From Ectocarpus siliculosus (lineage: Eukaryota; Sar; Phaeophyceae; Ectocarpales; Ectocarpaceae), in NCBI GenBank assembly GCA_000310025.1, contig FN649750.1, positions 231,926 to 283,943 of the forward strand: a stretch of 52,018 bases of DNA. Reading direction: 5' to 3'. The position numbers were made by a program, and so were the translations under genes. Positions 43,155 to 52,018 of this stretch are shown piece after piece. Position 1 is the first letter of the stretch; every line of letters starts with the position of its first letter. A model generated the notes under the pieces. The model worked only from the letters and a program-made list of their open reading frames with translations, did not search any database and was not told the origin of the DNA.

Positions 43155-44644
43155 GGTGTCCCGATATAGTGCCGATTGAATAGTGCCAACGTCCGGTATA
43201 GTGCCGGTAAAATTTCTCGACACAGACACAGGCCTGAATAGTGCCGGTTTGGCACTATTCAGGGCTGCCCGCTATAGTCCCGGTTCAGGCACTATCGAAC
43301 CCGTCAATAGTGCCGGTTCAGACCCCACACACAGCCTTTTTTCGCCTCAAGCCTTCCTCGCCAACAGGATTCGGAGACGGTTTCCCTTCGAGTTAATACA
43401 AGTATAGCTCGGTTTCTCTCGGTACGCGTGACGTCTTTAAATGTCACGGTATACCGATCGACCAGGTTCCACCAATAGGCTGGGATTTCAGTAGTGAGGC
43501 GAGCGGAAAGGAAGATGGTGGTAGTGGCGAAGGACATGGAAAATACAGCCAACGGTAGCAGTGATGATGCAGGAGGAAATTATGGCGCTGAGGGGAACAA
43601 CAAGAGTTTCGAGCGAGAGGGCCTTCCTCACAACAAACGCCGCAGGGGCGCAGAATCTAGAGATGAAAAAAATAGTGGAAAAATAATAGTGAAGAGTGTC
43701 GTAGTGGTAGTAAATAAAATACTTCTAAGGAAGGATGAAAACACTCCCAAACGAACGCGTGTTCAAAGTAGTAAGCCTTGGCAGTCACGTAGTTCTCCTC
43801 TCTCTGTTGCTACCATTTCTGTCTTTTATCCAGAGAATAGCTCAGCCTCCTCCATGACACTCTCTCACGGTCTTGAGAAACAAATATTTTCTGGTTTTTA
43901 CCGCACTGAGACTGGCGTATTTTGGTTGGCCAGTCGTTTTTCTTGCTTCTGAAGGCTTGGTCTTCTCTCTAGCTTTTCATCGAAGTAACAAGGGAGTTCG
44001 TTATCTTCTTCACCCCTTCTTTAGGTTGCATCTGCTTGTGAGTGCTCATGTAAGGAGCACTACATCCATCCATGTTTTACCTCCAAATGTACATCGGGTG
44101 CATGCATGAGCGTCTTTCTTTCGCTGTTGAGGGGTGCCTTTGAAGTTGCCTGAATAGTGCTACGGCCTTCTTGCAAAACAACACGTAATAATTTGATAGC
44201 GAGGTGAACTTTTATCGGGCAGCACGGTCTACGGTTGAAAGGCAGCAGGAACGCTTCACTAGCGAGTGCTTGCGCTGAAGTGGGAAGAGAACAACTGCTG
44301 TGCAACAAATCTATCTGGTCAATCAAGTTAATTTTAATGTGACCAATGCCGTGTTTTCGACAGTCCAAGAGCCTCACGAAACTTAATGAAGCCCGCCCAC
44401 GTCGCCCACCTCACGATTGATCCAAATACCGTTCGTTTGGTACTCTGTCAGCCCCGCAAAGCGCAAGCGCTGCACTCTGAAGTCGAACAGTCCTGAATAG
44501 TGCCAAGCCGGCCCTCTAGAGGGATTTTCAGGCCCTGAATAGTGCCGGTTTGGCACGATTCAGGCACAATTCCGAATAGTGCCGGTGCCCGGTATAGTGC
44601 CGGTCAAATCGCCGGGACACATGCCGGCACTATATCGGGACACC
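43155..44644. mobile_element. 1.5-kb TIR element with subterminal repeats, TA target duplication
   Basis: The ends are inverted copies of GGTGTCCCGATATAGTGCCG flanked by TA on both sides (43153-43154 and 44645-44646). Both ends carry arrays of AATAGTGCCGG-like motifs, in both orientations, a typical transposase-binding layout. The interior frame at 43494-43952 (152 codons, basic) does not look like a transposase, so the element is probably non-autonomous. Confidence 0.85.
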
Positions 44645-44869
44645 TATTGTACTGCTGTGTATGCATCATATGTATGCATCGGAACGTCTGCAACTTTTAC
44701 TGCTGTATGTAACAGCTTCAACTCATGTTGAGCCCTCAACCATAACCCTCACCCAAACACCCACAGACCGTAGATGCGACCACCGCCCGTTGATGCCCGT
44801 CACTGTTGTACCATGGATAGGTGCAAGGTTGATGTGCATTGGACGGTATTCCGTTCTAGCGTTTGCATA

Positions 44870-45086
44870 CCGTATATGACACAAGATAACACACCCCCTT
44901 GGCCGATTTTCAAAGCTCGATTTCTCAACAGCAGGAAGAGTCACAGCGCCGAAAACGGCGGCGTTGGAACCGTCACGTCGAGAGCTGTTCGAAAACGTAT
45001 TGTTTCATTTATGCATCCTCTTCGTCGTGGAGTAATCGAGCTTTGAAAATCGGTCCAGGGGGTGTGTTATCTTGTGTCATATACGG
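44870..45086. mobile_element. MITE, 217 bp, best-preserved copy
   Basis: Near-perfect inverted repeats of about 50 bp: CCGTATATGACACAAGATAA... at the left and its complement ending CTTGTGTCATATACGG at the right, flanked by TA. No coding capacity. The core (CGCCGAAAACGGCGGCGTTG) is shared with the copies at 3256 and 47220. Confidence 0.85.
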
Positions 45087-45745
45087 TACAAGCATGCGGC
45101 TGCGGCAAGGGTATATGTATCCGGAAGCCATCAGGTGCCGCAGGAACGTTCCGAGCCTTCCGAGAAAATGGATCGCGACTTGGAGACCTCCAGTTCGGGA
45201 AAGTCCTACCATATACGCCTGCTAGAGTATATCTCGCAGTATCTGGGTCCCCCACCAACTGTGAAGCCTCATATGTAAGCTGCGCCCTACTTGTATGTAT
45301 GCGCTATGTGGACGACAGCTTGACGACACGAGACTATTGTACTGCTGTAGACATCAACATTTTGTGCAAGTTGTGAAAAACTGCAACGCCAGCGGGAGGG
45401 AGCGTCTCCCCGACGCTCACCTAATACTTCTGTACAGAACGCTCGATATGCAGGCACAGCGGACGCGCGGTGGGAGTGGGAAGTTCTTGAGAACGCCCAA
45501 CGAAGTGCTGATTATTGCTGCTGTTGTCTTGGTGTGTCGAAGATCATGTTGTCCTTGCAGGTGGGTTGCATGAACCAACAGCCAAATTCAATTTTGGCAA
45601 ATTCACCCAGGGGCTCCGTGAAGGTGTCTCTGGGGGTGTGGGGGTTCCGTCGCGGTGCAACCGGCAGCACAGCAGTGATCAGTAAACCTCCAGGCACCCT
45701 GCACCTCCGCGCACGGGAATGATGTGTCCTACACACGCAAGGGAG

Positions 45746-48700
45746 ATGAAGCCGCCCACGACGAAATGTTTCCTGCGGATTCTTCTAATGCTTTCTCTGT
45801 CTACTGGACCAGTAGGATGCTTCATCGTGAGCGGTGGCGGTGGTCGCTCAAGGAGCACTGCTCAGAGGCTTCGACCAAACCGTGGTGTCGACCGTCCATT
45901 GCAGTCGGACTACGCAGGCACCAACGCGGCAGCACCCATGGCGGTGCATCCTGCTAGTAGGTCAGCTGGTGTGGTGGACTTGGGTGGGCAAAGGAGCGTG
46001 TCTACGTGGAGGAGGGCTGGAAGTGGCGTTGACAGGGCATGCTGGCGAAAGGTGAGTCACCAGGTTGTCACGTTGAACAACCCTGGGATGACTCTCGCGC
46101 AATCGCTGTAACTAGAGCAGTGTAGACGGACACGTCTGGGGATGGTGGTGCTAGCATTGCATGAAGTCGTTGCCCGACACGATGACCTGGGGAATTGGTT
46201 AGCATAGTTACGCGCGTGTGGCATGTATCCCCGGCTCTCTGGTCGTATTTTTGCATCAGCGTGGACGTATAGCATACAACGAATTTGTGTGTTCCATATT
46301 TACACAGCACTACAACAGCCGCCTGTACTAAATACTATGGGCAGTAACAGCTTGAACAGCTTGCTTGCGTACGCCTTCGCTGCCCTGCGAGCCTATTCAC
46401 GGACGGAAGTTTACGTCGCGCGCCCATGGCTCCACAGAATAATTGTACTCTGCCGTGAACGCGTACCGCTCGGCTACATGCCCCCATCTGATAATGTACA
46501 TGCAGTATTTCCCGTGGATTGCGTAAGATACCGTACCCTCTAATAGTCATATTTTTAGGGTTGTGTATCGGCGCAGCCGAACGATATAATATGTATCGGA
46601 GATCGGCGCAGCCGATATAACGATATTTTTTCGATAGCCGATATATCGAAAAAATATCGGCGAGCGAAGCGAGCCGTGGTTAGGGGGCTCGCGAAGCGAG
46701 CCCCCCCTCGGCCCCCCGGCTGGTGAGGGGCCCCGCTGGAGGCGCCCCGCCGGAGGCGTTTTTTTACGCGATTTGGCTTCACTAGAGCATATTTTTTGGG
46801 TGATTTTGGGGCACTTCGACCATGCCATTTTTTGGTGGGTGATATCCTGAAAACTACTGAAAAACGCTAAAACTTGTAAACCATCGACAATAAATGACAG
46901 ATGATTAGTCAGTTCTCTTTCGAAGCTTTGGTTGGGTGGTACAACACGACCACGTTTGAACGTCTTCACGAAGCTGCTTCCAAAACACGTTCCCACCTCC
47001 CTCGTCCTCCCTCTCTCTCTGAATCTTGTCATGTTTCTACAACACAGCCTAACATATGCCCCCTTTTTGATTCACGGAGCCCCCTCAAATATATCGCCCA
47101 ACATATCGGGGCTGACAATAGATATTCGATACGATATGTATCGTCCGATTATATCAAACATATCGGCTCCGATACACAACCCTACATATTTTATATTTTG
47201 CTCTCTTGTTGTGAAGTAGCAGCGGCGTCGGTGCCGAAAACGGTGGCGTTGGAAGCATCTCGTCCAAAGCTGCCCGAAAACGAATTTCATGAGTCTGGCC
47301 TTCTTATTCCTCGTGGAGTAATCGAGCCTTGACATGGGTCCTGGGGTTAGTATCTTGTGCAACATGCCGGCGTGACATTCGTGGCGCACGAGATCAGCCG
47401 TGCAACTTAGGTGCGTGAGTGTCGCATGCTTGGTCGGGTTAGCATAATAGCACGTGGAAGGGCTAGACATATACGAGTAGTTGGCTAAGAGTGCCCATGG
47501 GATGTGTTTAGCTGTGGTTGAAACGGGAGAGCCGGCAATATTCGAATGCCATGAGCATTTTTGTGCAAACACCCTATAATAGCACTTTTACACAGGGCTG
47601 CCGCATCAGAAGGAGCCAGAAGAAGAGTTCAGAGTTGTGCGGACGCGGCGGTGGAACCATCGTCTAAATCTCGAAATTATGTTTCTACCTCATACATAAC
47701 CTGTGCCGCCCCCCTTAGAAGACAACACGTCCATGTTGCGTGTGCGCAAGGGTTTCCTCGCTGTGCGGAGAGGGTCCGACATGTATGCCAAGCGATAAGA
47801 AAAATCGACACTTGAGTGCTGCATGTGCACCGGCACGTTCCGCGCCCGCAGCGGGTGTAATCTGAACAAGCGGAAGTAACGCTCGGACAGTCCGTCCGTC
47901 CGCATCTGAGACACAACGAGGACCAAAATCAAAATCACGCTCTCACTGCTGTGGGCGCAGCGCCAATTTCTTTCACTACAGACCTACACGAAATTCCCTT
48001 CCGATCTGCCGAGTTCCTTATGGTTGGTGCTCTTCGAGCCAAACAACAGAATTTTCGGGTTGGGCATAGGTAAACCGCAAAAAGATACCCGGTAAAACTA
48101 ACGAGAACAGGAGAACGCACCTGTGGTTTTACTCACTACAAATACAAGTTCCAACCGTGATGCAAAAAAACAAAAAAGTTTACTTTCCCCGAGGCCAAAA
48201 AGACCAAGATACAGGTGCGTAGATACCAGCAGTAGTCGCGAGAACTCTTTGCATGCTTTGCCCTCACCCCTTCTTTCCCCACCCCATCACCCATCACCCT
48301 TCGGCATCTACCCGTCCGCTTGACATTTCCCTCCACTCAGAAGGGGGTTCGATTATTTGCGGCGGAGGGCGAGGGAGAAGAAGACGACGACGAGGCGGTA
48401 GCAGCAGCAGCACTGCGGGAGGGAGTGGACGACCGACAAAGGTCGGAAAAGGAGCTGGAGGTGGAGAAGAATTACACACCGGAAGAGCGGGAGTTCGTGG
48501 AATTTTTTTTCGCCGAGCACGAGGCGGCGGAGGAGCCTGAGAGGGACGAGGACGAGCTCGCCGTGTACGATCACGGCTACAAGATGTACGCGGGGGAAGG
48601 GGGCGCGATCGAGAGCGAGTGGGACGCTGCGGTCGGCAAGGGTGATATCTGGGACCTTTCTCCGTACGAGGACTTCGACCCTAAGGTTGGCTCTTGTTGT

Positions 48701-49842
48701 TGTTTTTGGTGGTGGTGGTGATGGTGGTGTTGGTGGTGGTGGTGGTGGTGGTGGCGTTGTTGTGTATGTTTTTGTTGCACTTTTTGTTTGCTGTAGTTAT
48801 TGTTGTGGCTGGCGATGTTGTGTGCTGTTGTTGCTAGTTGTTTAATTGTTTGTTGTTGTTTTGTTGGTGGTGTTGTTGGAGGTGTTGTTTTTGTTGTTGT
48901 TCGTGTTGATGTTATTGATGTTGTTGTTGGTGGGTGGTGTTGTTTGTTGTTGTTGTTGTTGTTATGTTGTTGATGGTGACGTTCGCTATGTTGGTGGTGT
49001 TGCTGATGTTGTTTTTGTTGCGGTTTCCGTCGATGTTTGCTCATATGTGCACGAGATCCTAGTTAGTTAGAGACTAACCGTGTTGTACAAACGGTTGTCC
49101 CACAGGGAGGCACAACTGCTACTCACCCTAACCATAGCCATCAATATAACTCTGCTGCTGAAGTAAGCCTCACTCTTCGATACAATCTACTTCAGGCTAC
49201 AACGTGGGGAGGTTTGCTAGGCAGTACGCAAGGACTTTTGATCGGCACTCTTTTGAACGGCGGCCAACCGCCCACGCCAACCACCCACAACAACCCTGGT
49301 TGCCTCAAGTCTTCCGAGCTCTCGAAACACGCAGCCTGACAATGCTTGCCTCGCCCCACACCTCTCACTGCCTCACGCCCGTGTGTCCTTGCTTGATGTG
49401 TTCGTTGTCTCCTAACCGTTATTTTGTCTTTGTCCCACACCTGTCACTGTCTCTCGCCCGTGTGTTTTTTGCTTGATGTGTTCGTTGTCTGCAAACCGTT
49501 CATTTGGCTTGTCCCACCCCTCTCAATGTCTCGCGCACCATGTGTCCTTTGCTTGATGCGCTCGTTGTCTGCAAACCGTTCATTTGGCATGTCCCACCCC
49601 TCTCAATGTCTCGCGCCCCATGTGTCTTTTGCTTGATGCGTTCGTTTTCTGCTACCCGTGCAGGTGCCCCCGGTACACTACAAGTACTCCAATGAGGATC
49701 TTCAGGCCAGCCTAACGAGCGAGGTGAACCCCTTCCCGCTGCACTCGGAGTGGGTAGACAGGGACATCAAAGTGGCGAATATCGACGAGGATGTAAGTGT
49801 TCTGGCGGTCACGTCTGTGCGGGCTTTCTTGAATTCCGGAAG

Positions 49843-49938
<96 letters not shown>

Positions 49939-51538
49939 TTGTTGTTTGCCCTGCGTGTGGATGGACAACTTCAACAACCCTCACGAAGGCTTGGGGGTGG
50001 GTTCATATATTTTCAGTGTGAGTCTGTCTCGAAAGCGCTTGTTCGGAAGCACTACAATATTCCACGTGATGTATTCGAATTCTACCGGCTTTTGACAAGG
50101 AAAAGTGGAATTCCTGGGCTCTATCTCTTTCCGGGGATGAAGTGACAGGCTATGCAGCACCTCAAAGGAAGTGTTTTATTTGCTGCGTGACCCCGTGATC
50201 ATGGACCCTCAGTAGAACGGGCGAGGATCCACAATCTACGTGTTTTCCGCGAGCGAACCGTCATGCTCGATCAGGATGGCGCGAAAGCAGTCAAGATCGG
50301 TTTGAGTGTGAAAAAATCGCAGCAACACCTGCCCGTGGTAGAGACAGGCATTGACAAGAGGGTCGCGGCTGTAACTGAACAAGAGGAACGTCTGCACGGT
50401 TAACCATTGAAGCAGCCGATTGGCAAGTACATATTCCTCTGCAGCAAAATCATATTGATCGTTTGGCTTTCATTTTCCTCGGCGGACTGTCTTTTTTGTT
50501 CGCATCGGAATCCCACAGAAAAAAGCGGCGATCCAGCCAATGATGTCGGTAATCGAGCAGGTGTGCCAGCTTATCGACACTACGGACGACGTTTTTTCCT
50601 TCAAGGTGCGGTAACCTTGTTTTGTTTTGTTTTGTTTTTTCAAGTCGTTGTTCGTCCAACTCGAAATGAGTCGATGGAGTTTGTTGTGTGGAACTCGCCG
50701 TGTCAGTTCTTTGTAGTTGTACAAGCCAACGGCACGACAAACGACGCGCTCCGTCCGAAGCAATGTCTGCATCGCATTTGTTTGTTCGTTTGATGATGGT
50801 GGTGCCTGTTGTCCCCACGCCCGTGACACAAACTGCGAATGACGATCGGTAACTTTTCTTTTCGTTCAACGCTTTGTTTTTTCGTACATGGGTTTATGTG
50901 TGCGCCTGTCTCGTGACACCTGTTCGGACACTGTACCGATGCCTCAAGCATACGTTGAGAGAGAGACATAAAAAGGTATTTCTTCAAAGTTTCAACAAGA
51001 ACTCCTCCATCTGGATCGTTGGTTTGTGCCCGTAGCCTTGGGTTGTTGTTGATCTCCCTCGTTGTCACTGTTGCTTTCGGCGGCCAAATCCGAGCAACGC
51101 TCATCTCTCTGTACTACAGAGTCGTCCTATCCTGTCTGCGTAAAGTGCAATGACGGCAGCAGCATGAAGATTATATTTCCTCTAGCACTACGTCTGCAGC
51201 AGTCATACTGACGTCACTGGTAAAATGCACGCGCAGTTGACGAAACCATCTCCGTCCGAAACGCTCCCCCCGGAAGCATTCGCTCGGAGGGTGGATGGGT
51301 GGCACAATTGTATGCTCGTGCGCCCCGCTTCCCAGTCCCTTCCAGGATCGACGATCGCTGCGACCCCTCGCCCCCGCCCCGTCTTTTTATTTTTTGTGTC
51401 CTTGTTCAGTACGTGGGTCCGATTCGACACAAGAAGGGTATCGCATCGTGGGCCATGGTTCTCATCAAGCCTCTGTACCCCGAAGTCAAGGGCGTTGAGT
51501 TCGTAACCAACAGAACAAGGGATAGAACCGACTGGTGA
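45746..51538 (+). CDS. Predicted plastid-targeted protein of unknown function (5 exons)
   Basis: Exons 45746-46051, 48341-48685, 49664-49792, 50519-50605 and 51410-51538 are all phase 0 and join to 331 residues ending at TGA 51536-51538. The start MKPPTTKCFLRILLMLSLS looks like a signal peptide followed by VGCF and a Ser/Arg-rich stretch, as in heterokont bipartite plastid presequences with Phe after the cleavage site. ATG 45719 would add nine residues. The mature part has a Glu/Ala-rich acidic section, then YTPEEREFVEFFFAEHEA, DIWDLSPYEDFDP, PPVHYKYSNEDLQ, HSEWVDRDIKVAN, then helix SVIEQVCQLIDTTDDVFSF and the C-terminal GPIRHKKGIASWAMVLIK. No family recognised. Intron 1 (46052-48340) contains two mobile elements. 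Confidence 0.7.
46548..47192. mobile_element. hAT-like non-autonomous element with 8-bp target duplication
   Basis: The element proper is 46556-47184 (629 bp). Its inverted ends are TAGGGTTGTGTATCGG, and it is flanked by the direct repeat CATATTTT on both sides (46548-46555, 47185-47192). The 8-bp duplication and TAGGG end fit hAT. The interior is rich in CGATA/TATCG motifs and GC hairpins (GGCTCGCGAAGCGAGCC) and lacks a transposase. It lies in intron 1 of the plastid-protein gene. Confidence 0.85.
47213..47375. mobile_element. MITE fragment, third copy
   Basis: Matches the core and right half of the 44870 element (GTGGAGTAATCGAGC, then TATCTTGTG) but lacks the left inverted repeat. It sits just after the hAT-like element. 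Confidence 0.65.
47376..48340. other. Rest of intron 1 of the plastid-protein gene
   Basis: No further exon, RNA or repeat recognised before the CTCAG acceptor at 48340. Confidence 0.4.
48690..49030. repeat. GGT/GTT-rich microsatellite in an intron
   Basis: An irregular run of GTT and GGT units beginning five bases after the donor at 48686. The transcript strand is strongly G/T-rich and lacks C. Confidence 0.85.
49355..49663. repeat. 79-bp tandem repeat abutting a splice acceptor
   Basis: CCCAC(A/C)CCT marks successive units at 49355, 49434, 49513 and 49593. The last unit runs to the acceptor TACCCGTGCAG of exon 49664. The repeated part includes CTTGATGTGTTCGTTGTCTG. Confidence 0.85.
49848..49938. 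repeat. (CT)n then (CA)n microsatellite
   Basis: About 80 bases of CT dinucleotides with two interruptions, then CACACA. Lies in the intron after exon 49664-49792. Confidence 0.95.
49939..50518. other. Remainder of intron 3 of the plastid-protein gene
   Basis: No coding exon recognised between the microsatellite and the CCCACAG acceptor at 50518. Confidence 0.4.
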
Positions 51539-52018
51539 TAAAATAGCAATCAGAGGCCCCGTGCCACGCGCCGGGGCTTCGGGGGAGGGTGCCGGGGGGG
51601 GGGGGGGGGGGGGGGCTTTTCTCTTTCACCAAAACAAAAATAAAATTCCCTGCTTATCCCTGAGGGAATTTCCCTCTTTCTACTTAAACAACAAGGGGAA
51701 GCCTTTAAGGTAATCCCTGGACCGGCCCTATCCAACCTATCCCTATTTTCCGACAATTCTTGCACGCGTGGTTGGGACCCCCCACATACCTTAAAAAAAT
51801 GCCACTTTTTATTCCCAACTTATCCCGAAATTTTATTTGGTTGGTGAAAGGCGAAAACCCCCCATTTTTTTTCTAATTTTGTGTAAGACAAGCGGGTATG
51901 GCCCCAAGAATGTGATGGGCCCTTAAAAATATTCCAGGGTAAAATAAAGATACCACCCCCCCCAATGTGGGAAGACTCTTAATTTTCTACTATCCCCCCA
52001 AGGGGCAAAAAAAGAATG
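51539..52018. other. Low-quality contig end
   Basis: A poly-G run at about 51593-51615 is followed by sequence dominated by inflated homopolymers (runs of A, T, C and G). Base composition and texture differ from the rest, as in poor read ends. No feature supported. Confidence 0.6.

Noticed and set aside
51550-51765. Minus-strand frame at the window end
   Set aside because: It lies in the homopolymer-rich, poor-quality end and includes poly-Pro from the poly-G run.

Overview
The window looks like nuclear DNA of a stramenopile, most likely a brown alga of the Ectocarpus type. The evidence is intron-rich genes with GT-AG introns of several hundred bases, a heterokont-style plastid presequence, tyrosine-kinase-like and RGS domains, many trinucleotide microsatellites, and tandem one-exon-per-repeat TPR arrays like those known from brown-algal NB-ARC-TPR genes. 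No prokaryotic operons, rRNA, tRNA or CRISPR were seen. The organism call is an inference.

Layout. 1-2880 (minus): the 5' part of a PB1-domain protein with very long low-complexity tails. About 5437-16110 (plus): a spliced gene joining an RGS domain to a DUF4395-like membrane domain and a disordered tail. Its introns hold tandem repeats and a 100-N gap. 16.1-21.2 kb: mostly repeats and unexplained DNA. 22.37-22.93 kb (minus): the last two exons of a TPR-cassette gene (gene A), cut off near a 100-N gap at 22961-23060. 23.7-33.7 kb (plus): gene B, a kinase C-lobe followed by 18 cassette exons of about 126 bp and a C-terminal cap exon. 42.2-35.3 kb (minus): gene C, a full-length but damaged relative with an MLKL-like helical N-terminus, a TKL-type kinase, a linker, TPR cassettes and a cap. 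43.15-47.4 kb: three kinds of short inverted-repeat DNA transposon. 45.7-51.5 kb (plus): a five-exon gene for a predicted plastid-targeted protein of unknown function, with two of the mobile elements in its first intron. The last 0.4 kb reads like a poor contig end.

The main interest is the 22-42 kb locus. Each TPR is one phase-0/phase-0 exon encoding 42 residues, so exons can be lost, gained or skipped without changing frame. In gene B the cassettes form a higher-order repeat of about 0.97 kb, with two intact cassette types (A and B) alternating six times and decayed cassettes lying between them. In gene C the intact interior cassettes are all type B, at about 485 bp spacing. The first cassette and the last (cap) exon are conserved between the genes while the middle differs. 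Combined with an MLKL-like domain and a kinase whose catalytic motifs are intact, this suggests a family of variable-repeat receptor or cell-death kinases. The copies seen here carry frameshifts, stops and damaged splice sites, and may be a pseudogene reservoir or partly assembly error.
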